Assembly (NCBI RefSeq): GCF_003952165.1
Contig: NZ_RXFT01000003.1
Span: 496,001 to 560,000 of the forward strand
Reading direction: 5' to 3'
Origin: Variovorax guangxiensis
GTDB lineage: Bacteria; Pseudomonadota; Gammaproteobacteria; Burkholderiales; Burkholderiaceae_C
Length of the DNA: 64,000 nt
Shown here: positions 27,348 to 37,600 of the stretch, in pieces
Layout: each line of letters begins with the position of its first letter
How positions within the stretch are numbered: the first letter of the stretch is position 1
Made by a program: the position numbers and the translations under genes
Notes under the pieces: generated by a model
The model's input: only the letters and a program-made list of their open reading frames with translations
Told to the model about the DNA's origin: nothing
Databases searched by the model: none

Positions 27348-29902
27348 ACTTCGGGATACTGCAAGAGGTGCTTGCCGCCTGGCCGACACGACGCCACGAG
27401 ATTAAGACCAATCCAGGCGGCCTGTTTGCACGCATCGCGGGAGTGCTGTCGACTTCGCCAATAGGCGCTGACCTACAACCGTTGTTGCGGCATGCCTTGA
27501 TGCGCGAATCTGCACGACGACATCAATCGGTAGCGCTGCGTGTCCCGCTGTTCGACGACTGGCCAACGCCAGAAAGTTATCCACACAACGGATTGCGCAT
27601 CGTCCGACGTGGACACGACCACCTGGTGATCGAGGCGAAGAACTGGCGCCCCGCGTGGCTCAACCACAATGGCGACGAAGACCTATTTACAGACAGTTTC
27701 TCAGAGCGGTCAAGCAGGTTGGCCATGACCTGTGCCATCGACCCGGCGGTCCAAGAAGCGACTGGTTTCGATACATACTCGACCGCAGGCCAGCGCGCGG
27801 CCGTCCATGCCGTGCTGCTGGCCCCACCAAGAGCCACCCTGGTCGTGACGCTGCCGACGGGATCAGGCAAGAGCCTCGTTGCGCAAGCACCATCGCTGAT
27901 GACAGGGGAAGGCGCGTGCACCATAGTCGTGGTACCGACGGTGTCGCTCGCTATGGACCAGGCGCGGCAGTTCAAGCACCTCTGGCGCCGGCGCCACCCT
28001 GATTCGGACACGAGCGATTTCGCCTGGCACTACAACAGCCCAGCGTCGACCAAGCAAAAGATCAAGCAGGCGCTGCGCACAGGGCGCCAGCCGATCCTCT
28101 TTACCTCGCCTGAATCCGTGGTCGGGACACTGCGGATGGCGCTCTATGACGCCGCCCAGCGCGGCTACCTCAAGTACCTCGTGGTCGACGAGGCGCACCT
28201 GGTCGCGCAATGGGGTGATTCGTTTCGGCCTGAATTTCAATCGCTCGCGGCGTTTCGGCGTGCGTTGCTCGCCGCGGCACCTGACGACGGCTTCAAGACA
28301 GTGTTGATGACGGCGACCCTGACGGCAGAGGCACTGGCCACGATTGAAACCATGTTCACGGATGGCAAGCCCGCAGAATTGATCGCTTCGGTGCACTTGC
28401 GCACCGAGCCTCGCTACTGGTACTACCGCGCCGAGGACGATGCGAACCAGCGATCCAGGGTGCTCGAAGTACTGCGCAATGCGCCACGGCCGCTGATCCT
28501 GTATGTAACGGAAGTCGAGAAAGCCAAGCAATGGACGCGCTGGCTCAAGGCAGATGGGTATTCCCGGGTTGCGAGTTTCCATGGCGAAACAGGCAATCAG
28601 GAACGACAACGACTGATTGATCAATGGGCCGCAGACGAAGTCGACATCATGGTCGCCACCGCTGCGTTCGGCGTGGGTATCGACAAGCGCGACGTGCGCT
28701 GCGTGGTGCACGCCTGCGTGCCCGAATCGCTTGATCGCTACTATCAGGAAGTCGGCCGAGGTGGCCGCGACGGCTGTGCCAGCAGTGCCATTGTGATATT
28801 CACCAAAGGTGATTTAGACACTGCGCATGGCATCGCGATCCCGGCATTGATCTCGGCCGAACTTGGCCGGCCCCGCTGGCAACAGATGCTGCAGCACGGG
28901 GTGGCAATCACCGGTCACAACAATGTCTGGCGCGTCGACATTTCGACCGTTGCGCCCAATCTTCACCGCACCAGTGACTACAACCGCGCATGGAACCTGC
29001 GCACCCTCCTTCTGCTAGCGCGCGCTGGCGTGATCGAACTGGCGAACGAAAAGCCCGCCATTGATGGAGGCGATGGAGCAACAGACGAGTTGGACGAAGA
29101 ACAGCTCCGCGCCATCTTCGACTCGGTCCTGGTTCGCATCCTTCGCAGCGATCATCTCGACGAGGAACTGTGGAGCACCTTCCTTGAGCAGAAACGCGAA
29201 GAGACCATTGCCGCAGCGCAAGCCGGGCTTGATCGCATCGAGCGCGTCCTTAAGGGACAGACCGAAATCTCGCGCGAACTGCAGTCGATGTACACCATCG
29301 CCACGGGCGACGGGCGACGCGTGACGGTGGCCGCAGCTTGCGCAGGCTGCCCGAAATGCCGCAACGCCGGCTTGACAGGCCCCGACATCGCGGTGCTCTT
29401 TTCGCGTCCGCTTGTGCTGCCGCTCTATGCCAACGAAGCGACTGCCCTCACACGCTGGCGCCAACGGATGCCTGCCTGGCATCGATCCCCGGTCTATGTG
29501 CTGTTCGATCCCTCCGACCTGACGCTGGAGCGTCGGCTAGCGCAACTGGCGTTGGGGTTGCGGGATTTTGGCTTGCGCGAATTGCATCTGCAGCGCAGCG
29601 ACTGGCCCGGCGCGCCGGAATGGTCAGTCATTCGAGAGGCAGGTACCGGCCGATTCGTGGCGCTCACAGACCTGGGCGATTCGGACAACGAACTGGCACA
29701 GCTACCAAGATTGACCGTAATTCGCCAGTGGGATCCGCAGGTTTTCATGCGGTTGGAGCAAGAATCCGCGCGGCCCTTCGATTGGATCTTGCTGCCCAGC
29801 GACGCCACAGAACCCTCACATCCTCAACGGCGGTTCGCCGATGCACGAGAGTGCCTCTGGCTCCCCGCCCTGCTCGACACCATTCAAACATGGGTATCCT
29901 GA
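27344..29902 (+). CDS. dpdF: DpdF, RecQ-like helicase
   Basis: The ATG overlaps the dpdE stop (ATGA). The 852-residue protein has an N-terminal region of about 150 residues, then a RecQ-like core: Walker A LPTGSGKS (about residue 169), DEAH in VVDEAHLVAQWG (about 281), MTATLT, and motif VI YQEVGRGGRDG (about 468). A cysteine group CAGCPKCRNAG near residue 668 may bind zinc. RecQ enzymes unwind DNA 3' to 5'. It is one of three helicases in this operon and the family is known from Dpd clusters. The stop lies 13 bp inside dpdG. Confidence 0.93.
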   Translation: MNFGILQEVLAAWPTRRHEIKTNPGGLFARIAGVLSTSPIGADLQPLLRHALMRESARRHQSVALRVPLFDDWPTPESYPHNGLRIVRRGHDHLVIEAKNWRPAWLNHNGDEDLFTDSFSERSSRLAMTCAIDPAVQEATGFDTYSTAGQRAAVHAVLLAPPRATLVVTLPTGSGKSLVAQAPSLMTGEGACTIVVVPTVSLAMDQARQFKHLWRRRHPDSDTSDFAWHYNSPASTKQKIKQALRTGRQPILFTSPESVVGTLRMALYDAAQRGYLKYLVVDEAHLVAQWGDSFRPEFQSLAAFRRALLAAAPDDGFKTVLMTATLTAEALATIETMFTDGKPAELIASVHLRTEPRYWYYRAEDDANQRSRVLEVLRNAPRPLILYVTEVEKAKQWTRWLKADGYSRVASFHGETGNQERQRLIDQWAADEVDIMVATAAFGVGIDKRDVRCVVHACVPESLDRYYQEVGRGGRDGCASSAIVIFTKGDLDTAHGIAIPALISAELGRPRWQQMLQHGVAITGHNNVWRVDISTVAPNLHRTSDYNRAWNLRTLLLLARAGVIELANEKPAIDGGDGATDELDEEQLRAIFDSVLVRILRSDHLDEELWSTFLEQKREETIAAAQAGLDRIERVLKGQTEISRELQSMYTIATGDGRRVTVAAACAGCPKCRNAGLTGPDIAVLFSRPLVLPLYANEATALTRWRQRMPAWHRSPVYVLFDPSDLTLERRLAQLALGLRDFGLRELHLQRSDWPGAPEWSVIREAGTGRFVALTDLGDSDNELAQLPRLTVIRQWDPQVFMRLEQESARPFDWILLPSDATEPSHPQRRFADARECLWLPALLDTIQTWVS

Positions 29903-30798
29903 ACAACACCTCTGACGGGATCCACGGCATAGTCGCAGTGCTCTATCGCGCGCTCGTCCATTTTGGCCCGACTGATCGCGCGAAGCTGATCGAACTGTGC
30001 TCTTGCGGCCTGGACTCGGGCGATGGCGCACCCAAGGTGCGCAATGCACTCGCGCGCTGGGAAGACCTTGGCCTGTTTCAGGAATCGCCAAAGGGTATGT
30101 GCATTCCTCCGGATCTGGAACCGCACACTAAGGACAACGATGCAGCACTGACCGAGGCACTACGGTGCGCTGTATTGAGCATCGTATTCACGCCACGCAA
30201 TACGCAAGATCTGTGGGGGACGGAAGGCTCGTCGGATTTCGCGCGAGGCGTTGCATGGTGGCTGGCTCAAGACCCTTATCGCTTGGACACGGGCACACAG
30301 CCCTTGCTTCGACTTGAGCGGTCCCAGGTCCAGATTGCAGAACGGCGGATCGTCATCAACGACGTACGCATGAGTCGCCTTGGCGAATGGGCTGCCTTTC
30401 TCGGATTCACCTGGAGCGCTCAGCGCGGCCGTTTCACACCGGACCCCACAGAGGCTATTGACCGAGTGCTCGAGAAGGTTCTCGCGGAAACAAATCAAGA
30501 GATGCCGGCCATGGAATTCGTCCAGTCGCTCGCTGCCATCCTGCCGGTGCTCGACCAAGGCAGCCATCGCCGTGCGGTCGAAGCCGAATTGCGTCCCGAT
30601 GTCTGGGGCGCTACGCCCGAAGGCTGGGTATCACAGACGCTCGGTTTGGCATTGCGACGCCTGGAATCCAAGGGGCGCCTGCGCTTGCTGCAACGCGCCG
30701 ATGTCGGGAGCGCGCTGCAGATACCCGGTCGTGGTGGCACCAGCCTAAGAGCTTTAGCCCAGTTCACGCATGTCCTGCGCACCGAGGTGACGACATGA
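29890..30798 (+). CDS. dpdG: DpdG, Dpd restriction-associated protein of unknown activity
   Basis: The start ATG at 29890 (MGILNNTSDG) lies within the end of dpdF and gives 302 residues. The first 90 residues look like a winged helix (a helix-rich start, then KVRNALARWEDLGLFQES), and a second helical domain follows. There is no catalytic motif I can name. Identity rests on place: it stands between the RecQ-like DpdF and the ATPase DpdH, as in described Dpd clusters. It overlaps dpdH by 4 nt. The winged helix suggests DNA binding or a protein adaptor. Confidence 0.8.
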   Translation: MGILNNTSDGIHGIVAVLYRALVHFGPTDRAKLIELCSCGLDSGDGAPKVRNALARWEDLGLFQESPKGMCIPPDLEPHTKDNDAALTEALRCAVLSIVFTPRNTQDLWGTEGSSDFARGVAWWLAQDPYRLDTGTQPLLRLERSQVQIAERRIVINDVRMSRLGEWAAFLGFTWSAQRGRFTPDPTEAIDRVLEKVLAETNQEMPAMEFVQSLAAILPVLDQGSHRRAVEAELRPDVWGATPEGWVSQTLGLALRRLESKGRLRLLQRADVGSALQIPGRGGTSLRALAQFTHVLRTEVTT

Positions 30799-33700
30799 GC
30801 GCGACTCTCGCCGCGCGCCACCCGGGACTGGACGAATACTGGCCCGATGCCGATGAAGTTCGGGAGTGCATCGGTACCGAAGCTGAGGGCTTGCCCGATG
30901 CTGTGCTATTGGCCGTCCACCAACCGACCCGGTTGCTAAAGCGGCCGTTTGGCGGAACTGCAGCGGGCACAGAGTGCATTGAAGATGCATTGCTCGACTT
31001 CGTACTCCATGGATTGAAGCCTGAGGGTTACCTGCTGGCGCCGGTCACCGGGCCATCGGGCGCCGGCAAGTCGCACATCGTTCGCTGGCTCGAGATCCGG
31101 TTGAAGCATCACCCGCGCGCGCAGCAATTTGACGTGATCCGGGTGCCCAAAAGTGCGAGTCTGCGCACGGTGATTGAAGCCGTTCTCCAACCCGTGGCAC
31201 ATCTTCCAGAATATGCCGCACTGCTCGAAGAGGTCGCGCAGGCGGCCAGCGCACTAGCTCCCACACACGCGTCGGCCCTGTTCGGGACGATGTTGCAGTT
31301 GGGCTTGCAAGAAAAGGCCGAGCAGTGGAGTCGCGATCCCGACGCTCGCATCGAGGGTTTTGGTGGAGCAACCCTATCAGGGCACGCACGTCAACTGGCG
31401 AGTTTCCTTCAGGACCCCGTCATCGCGCCCCACTTTCTGGAAGGCGTTTACCCGCGCCTGCTGCAAAGGGCGTTGCGCGGTCGCGACCACGAGGCCGAAG
31501 ACGCGGACCAACCGCCGCAATTCGAACCGAACGACCTCGTGCTTCCACCGAATCTCGATGAGAAACTGCCCGACGCGTCACGTGGCGCGCAGGCCTATTA
31601 CCGCACACGGGTTGAGCGCAATGACGGGCGCAATATCGCCGTGGCGGCGCTTAACGCCGTGCTGGACAGTGCCGTCGCCGGCGTGTTCAAACTAGGCCAA
31701 CTCACGCATGGCAAGACACTGCAAGACATCATGCGCGAGATTCGCGAGGCGCTCCATGGCGCGGGTCGCGAACTGGTATTGCTGGTCGAGGATTTCTACG
31801 CTCTGACCGGCATCCAGGAGCACCTTCTTGCCATGTGCATCCAAGGCGTTAATGACGGCCCTCGGCCGATGTGTCCGATGCGGACCGTGTTGGCGATGAC
31901 GGATGGCACCCTGGTGGGCCGCGACACCATCGCAACCCGCAGTGAGTTTGAATGGATGGTCATCACCGAGAGCGCCGACGAGGCCCAAGTGGTCGATGCG
32001 GTGGTTGAACTGGCGGGACGCTACCTCAACGCGGCACGCATCGGCCGCGGTCGGTTGATAGAGTCGTATGAGCCGGTCGCAGGCACGGTGCAGACCCAAT
32101 TCGAACCCAGGAACGATGACGACGATGGCAGCGAGTGGCGCCGCGCGTTTGGCTTCACGAAGCGCGATGTTCCGCTGTTTCCACTGTCGCGCGACGCTAT
32201 CTATTTCCTGGCCAGGAAGCACCTTGTAGACAGCGGCCGCATGCGCTTCAACCCGCGGCGCGCACTTCAACGTATCGTGCGGGACATCCTGTTGGCACGC
32301 AGTTCATTCGAGAACGGAACCTTTCCGCGGGGTCTTGCCATCGAGGACGCGCTCTCGGTGGACCTTGCCAACGTCTTGCAGCGCGTGCCAAACGCCGACG
32401 ATCTGAAGGATCGATATCGCAAGCTCATCGTTTGTTGGGGGAATACCCCGACCGGGATGGTGCAACTGCAGCGGATGCCCGAAGGCATCTACAAGGCCTT
32501 CGGATTAACGCCGCTTGCCGTCGGCACGGTGCCGCATGCACCGGTGAAGCCATCGCCTCCCGAGACTCAATCACGTTCAACAACGGCGCCGCCGCCTGTC
32601 GAACCTGCTCCGATAGAAGACCCGACCGCGGGAATCACGGCACAGTGGCGCCCCTTGCTCGACGCATGGGTCGGCGGCCAGCGCTTGGATCTGCAGCGAG
32701 CCAACGAATTGCGAAAGCTGGTCAGGGATCAAGTGGCCGCGTACGTGGACTGGAACGTGCTCTCGCTTGACGCCAAGGACATCGATTCGCAGAGTTTCCA
32801 ATTACCTGCAGCCCTGGGCCAGAAGAGGCAGGACAGACCAGAGAATCCAGTGGTGTCCGTGACAGGCCCCTCAGGCGCCGCAGATTTACCTGACGCACAG
32901 TTGGCGCGCGAAATTCTGGCTCTGCTGCGATTCAGCCACATGAACGGCAGTCTTGACTACGAGTCGGGCGACGAGGACGCGGTCCACGTCGCAGAGTTCC
33001 TCGAACGCAACGGGCGACTAATCGAACGCGCCGCTTTGCACGCTGCCGAACTCAAACTCGCGGTACTAGCGCAAGCTGCGCTACGCAGCGCCGCATTGCG
33101 ACTGGGGCTGCCTTCCTCGGCGTCATTGCAGGACAAGTTGCAGAAGGTGCTTGATATCGCCGACGAGGCGCCCGAGTCTTCTGGGAGCCCGCGTTGGGAC
33201 GAGTTGCGCCTCGAATGCTGGTCCCAGCGCGAAGCCTTGCTCCATGCGTTGCTGCGCTTTACACGCGTGATTCAGGGAAGCGCATCGATGTCATCGACGC
33301 CCTATGCCATCGACGCAGCACGTTTCCAGCGAGCCATCGGCGGCCCTGCGCAGGATGCAGCAACGATCGGCACTGTGATCAAAAATGACGCTCAGATTCT
33401 TGACCCATTGCGCGCCCTGCTGCCAAAGCTCACCAACGCGCGTCTCACGCCGGCAGTGCAGGAGGCGCGCAAAGTCACAGCCGACTGGATCAAGATCGTG
33501 CTCTCCGATACAGGTCTCAACGGCACATCAGCCGAGGCGGAAGAGTTCTGCCGCGCAGCGCAGGACCTCATGAATCAGGCGCTGCCATTGCTTTGGCCAC
33601 CCGACGCACCCGGCCGCGCCCAGCCCTTGCTCGGCCACGCTGCGATGACCGAAGCGACGCAACGCATGCAGTCTGTGGTTTGGAAGGAGGTGACCGGGCC

Positions 33701-33962
33701 CTGTCGCGCACTCGCCGAACTTGATTCGGCCGACAGCACGCGTGCCGTCGAACTCCTTGCCAAGGTATCGTGGCCGGACTTGAAAGCGTCACGGTACTTC
33801 GTGCAAGAGTACACAGCGTTCACCCAAGGCCTGGAGCGCGCCCTTCGAGCGGAAGAGGCGGTGCATGGCAACAGCGATGCTGCACAGGCCATCACCGCTG
33901 TGGTCGCACAACTCGAGTCCCTGGTGACATTCACCTCCGATCTGGCCAAGGAGAACAAATGA
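30795..33962 (+). CDS. dpdH: DpdH, large P-loop ATPase
   Basis: The 1055-residue protein begins with an ATPase domain: Walker A GPSGAGKSHIVRW at about residues 84-96 and a Walker B-like LVLLVEDFYALTG near 328. The rest, about 600 residues, is helical with a proline-rich linker near residues 575-610 (PVKPSPPETQ, PPPVEPAP). DpdH is a conserved component of Dpd restriction, with unknown exact role; its ATPase may power assembly with DpdI and DpdJ. Start and stop overlap the neighbouring genes by 4 nt (ATGA). Confidence 0.88.
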   Translation: MSATLAARHPGLDEYWPDADEVRECIGTEAEGLPDAVLLAVHQPTRLLKRPFGGTAAGTECIEDALLDFVLHGLKPEGYLLAPVTGPSGAGKSHIVRWLEIRLKHHPRAQQFDVIRVPKSASLRTVIEAVLQPVAHLPEYAALLEEVAQAASALAPTHASALFGTMLQLGLQEKAEQWSRDPDARIEGFGGATLSGHARQLASFLQDPVIAPHFLEGVYPRLLQRALRGRDHEAEDADQPPQFEPNDLVLPPNLDEKLPDASRGAQAYYRTRVERNDGRNIAVAALNAVLDSAVAGVFKLGQLTHGKTLQDIMREIREALHGAGRELVLLVEDFYALTGIQEHLLAMCIQGVNDGPRPMCPMRTVLAMTDGTLVGRDTIATRSEFEWMVITESADEAQVVDAVVELAGRYLNAARIGRGRLIESYEPVAGTVQTQFEPRNDDDDGSEWRRAFGFTKRDVPLFPLSRDAIYFLARKHLVDSGRMRFNPRRALQRIVRDILLARSSFENGTFPRGLAIEDALSVDLANVLQRVPNADDLKDRYRKLIVCWGNTPTGMVQLQRMPEGIYKAFGLTPLAVGTVPHAPVKPSPPETQSRSTTAPPPVEPAPIEDPTAGITAQWRPLLDAWVGGQRLDLQRANELRKLVRDQVAAYVDWNVLSLDAKDIDSQSFQLPAALGQKRQDRPENPVVSVTGPSGAADLPDAQLAREILALLRFSHMNGSLDYESGDEDAVHVAEFLERNGRLIERAALHAAELKLAVLAQAALRSAALRLGLPSSASLQDKLQKVLDIADEAPESSGSPRWDELRLECWSQREALLHALLRFTRVIQGSASMSSTPYAIDAARFQRAIGGPAQDAATIGTVIKNDAQILDPLRALLPKLTNARLTPAVQEARKVTADWIKIVLSDTGLNGTSAEAEEFCRAAQDLMNQALPLLWPPDAPGRAQPLLGHAAMTEATQRMQSVVWKEVTGPCRALAELDSADSTRAVELLAKVSWPDLKASRYFVQEYTAFTQGLERALRAEEAVHGNSDAAQAITAVVAQLESLVTFTSDLAKENK

Positions 33963-34684
33963 GCCTCGTCACGCGAACCCGCGAATTGCACGCGCGCCTC
34001 GCACTCTATGGCGCCACCAAGTCAAGCTACAACGAAGCCAAGCAACTTGACGAGTTGCGGATTACCCTCATTGAAAAGCGCGTAGCCCGCGCGCGAGACC
34101 TCTTGGCCGCCCGAACGGTGCTGGCTGGGCATGACATGCCCAGCATCGTGGCGGCGCCATCGGCGGACCTCGTGAAGAAGACGGCGACTTTGCTCCAGCG
34201 CTTTCGCGACAACCCGGTCAAGGTGACCCTTGCCAAGGAAACGGCATGGCCCGCAGTGGAGAAGTTGGTGGACTTGTACCTTAATTCGGCGGAAAAAAGT
34301 GCGCGGACTGCTTGGGGAAGATTCTGCGAGGCCAAGGTGCCCACCGATGACCCGCAGGGCTTGAAGACCGATCCGGAACTCAAGTTCGATCCCGAGAACC
34401 TGGTCGTCCTGCGCGAATACGAACCCCTGTACAAATCATTGGCCGTGCAGAGCGGTTCCTTGCCAACCCGGCCGGAAATCGCAGCGAAGTTCGTCGAAGA
34501 TGCACAGCGAGCGCATGCCTTGCTTGACCAACTGCGGCGCAACATGCCGCCGGCGGTGCGCAGGTTCCTCGAACAGGTGCAGGGTGGCCGGGTGCCGCTG
34601 GATCAGGTCACAGCAGATGTGCTGACATGGCTTGGGGGCGAAGGCCGGTTGGGCGAGTTCGAGGTCAGGAGGAAGACTCCTTGA
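33959..34684 (+). CDS. dpdI: DpdI, helical Dpd restriction-associated protein
   Basis: The ATG at 33959 overlaps the dpdH stop and gives 241 residues. The sequence is almost entirely charged helix (TRELHARLALYG, KRVARARDLLAAR, FVEDAQRAHALLDQLRRN), consistent with coiled coil and a binding or scaffold role. There is no enzyme motif. It is called DpdI by its place between DpdH and DpdJ. The stop overlaps the dpdJ start by one base (TGATG). Confidence 0.78.
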   Translation: MSLVTRTRELHARLALYGATKSSYNEAKQLDELRITLIEKRVARARDLLAARTVLAGHDMPSIVAAPSADLVKKTATLLQRFRDNPVKVTLAKETAWPAVEKLVDLYLNSAEKSARTAWGRFCEAKVPTDDPQGLKTDPELKFDPENLVVLREYEPLYKSLAVQSGSLPTRPEIAAKFVEDAQRAHALLDQLRRNMPPAVRRFLEQVQGGRVPLDQVTADVLTWLGGEGRLGEFEVRRKTP

Positions 34685-37600
34685 TGCACCAACTGCTTCT
34701 GGACGTGCTCGATGCGGTGGAAACATGCGAGATGCGCCAACTGTCCTGGGGCATCGTCGATACGGCACTGTCCGGTGATGAACTGGTCGACATCGTCGAT
34801 CCGCGCCTGGATGCTTGCCTCGAAGCCGGCGACGCGCAATACGTGTCGCCGGACGAAGTCATTGCGGCAATGCTCGCGGCGCGCGTGCTGCATGCCACTC
34901 CGGAAGGTGGCTATCGTTCGCGCTTGGCCGAAGGCGTGCGTCTCATGCAGCGCCTGCGCCAGACCTTTGCCGTGAAGGGGAATCCGCAGCGTGGTGACTG
35001 GGAAGGTGCGCCCACCCTGGTCGCAGATTTTCGGATTGCGCGCCGGCCGCGCCGTTACCCCCGGCGGGATCGGGACATCAGCGAACTGCTGCAACCGCTG
35101 ACACGAGGTGCCATCCCCGAATCTATCGCCGACGGTCTGCGTGCTTTGGCCGTTCGCGACGGTCAGTCCTTGCGACTGGCCGGCTTTCAGTGTCGCGCCA
35201 CGCAACGCATCCTTGAAGGGTTGCGGCGGGCCGACCAGCGTGCCACGGTGGTATGCGCTGGCACCGGGAGCGGCAAGACAATTGCCTTCTACCTGCCGGT
35301 GCTCTCCTATCTGAGTTCGCTCGTCAGCGCGCAGGATCCTGTCCAATGGGTCAAGGCGGTGGCACTGTATCCGCGCAACGAATTACTCAAGGATCAGTTG
35401 GCCGAGGTCTATGCGCAGGCGCGCGCGCTGGACGAAACTCATCGGTCGCGAGGCGCCCGCAAACTCACGGTCGGCGCATACTTCGGACCTGCGCCGCGTG
35501 ACACGAGCAACCGCGCTCTCGAGCGGGCGAAATGGAAGCGCACTGACGAAGGCCATCTCTGTGAGTACATTCGCTGCCCGGCAGGCTGCGATGGATCGAT
35601 GATCTGGCGCGACACGGATCGCGCGGCGGGCCGCGAGCGCCTCTACTGCGAGAAGTGCGGTGGCACGGTGCACGAGACCGAATTGCGGTTGACACGCCAG
35701 CGCATCGAACGCGAACCACCAGACGTTCTGTTCACCTCCACCGAAATGCTGAACCGGCGACTGTCCGATTCGCGCGCACGCCACCTCTTCGGAGTCGGCG
35801 TCGTGCCCGGCCGTGGGCCACGCGCCGTACTGCTAGATGAAGCGCACACCTACACCGGCACGCACGGTGCCCAAGTTGCATATCTGCTGCGGCGCTGGCG
35901 AGCGCTCAGTGGGGTGCGCATGTCGTGGGTGGGACTTTCCGCCACCTTGCGCGATGCAGCCCGCTTCTTTCAGGATTTGACCGGCCTGGCCGAACAGGAA
36001 GTGGCCGAAGTGTCGCCGCTGACCGACGAGTTCGAAGAGGAAGGCGCCGAGTACATGATTGCCTTGCGCGGCGATCCGGCTTCGCGCAGTTCGCTGCTGT
36101 CCACGACGATCCAAGCCTCCATGCTGCTGGCGCGACTGCAGGACAGGCGAGCTCAACCGTGCAGTGAAGGCACGTACGCGAACCGCACCTTTGTGTTCAC
36201 CGACGACATCGACGTCACGAACCGCTTGTATTTCGATTTGCTCGACGCCGAAGGCCGCGACAGTTTCGGCAATGTCAACAGCAGTCGGTCTGAAGGGGGC
36301 CTCGCAGTACTGCGCAGCCCTGAACCGCTGAACTCTCGACGCTACCTTTATGGTCAGGACTGGCGCCTGGTCCAGGACATCGGGCACAAGCTGTCCGAAC
36401 GCTTGGTCATAAGCCGCACCAGTTCGCAGGATGCAGGCGTCGACCGCGCAGCCGACGTGATCGTCGCCACAGCCGCGCTGGAAGTCGGATTCAATGATCC
36501 GACCGTAGGCGCCGTGTTGCAGCACAAGGCGCCTCGCGACACCGCGCAATACCTGCAACGCAAGGGGCGCGCCGGCCGCCAGCGCCAGACGCGCCCTTGG
36601 ACCGTCGTGGTGCTGTCCGACTACGGTCGTGACCGTGTCGCCTATCAGAACTACCAGGCTCTTTTCGACCCGCTGCTGCCGCCCGTGCAGCTGCCCGTTC
36701 GCAACCGCAACGTGCTGCGCATGCAGGCCGTCTACGCCGCGATCGACTTCCTGCGGCAGCGCGTGCTGGCGCCCGGCAGCGTATGGACTGCGCTAAGTGG
36801 CCCCGCGGACTATGCGCCAGTCAGGACTCTGCAGCAAGAACTGGCGGACGCCGTCTGTGGCTTGCTTCGCGACCCGGCACAAGCGGAAGCGTTGCAGCAT
36901 CACATTGCCAGCGGCCTTCAGTTGAGCACCCATGACTTGCTGCCGCTCTTGTGGGGCTATCCGCGCCCGTTGCTGCTGGCAGCGCTGCCCACGGCCCTGC
37001 GCCGACTCGAATCAGGCTGGCAAGGTGCCGCCGGGCCTGCATCCGACCTCGCCGTGATCGACAGTCCGCTACCGGACTTTGTGCCCTCCAGTCTCTTCAG
37101 CGACCTCAATCTTCCCGAAGTCACGATCGATGCCCCCCCACAGTACCGTGGGGGGGCGCCGGAACGCCACGCAATGCCGATGTTGCAGGCCTTGCGTCAG
37201 TTCGCGCCGGGTCGCGTCTCGCGCCGATTCGGCATCGTTCACCGCCACGTAGCGCATTGGATTGCGGTGCCCTTGGGGGGTGAATCGTGCGCGGACCTCG
37301 AGCTCTCGACCATCGGTCACTTCACTCCACTGGGCCGATTCGATGTGCAGCGCGCCGATGGCCAGGTTGTCGCAGTCCCTGTCGAACTTCCGCGCACGTT
37401 CGCAGTAAAGCAACGCCCGCCCGAAGTGAGCGATTCGTCCAATGCGGATCTCGATTGGCGTACGCAGATCGTGCCACCTGCACAAGCGGTGTCGTTGTCA
37501 CTGCCACGAGACGGTGGTGCTTGCTCGCTGCTCGCTTCACTCGATGTCTATGCGCACCAGAATCTCAACCCGCTCGAAGTCCGCCGCTTCGCGTCCGCCT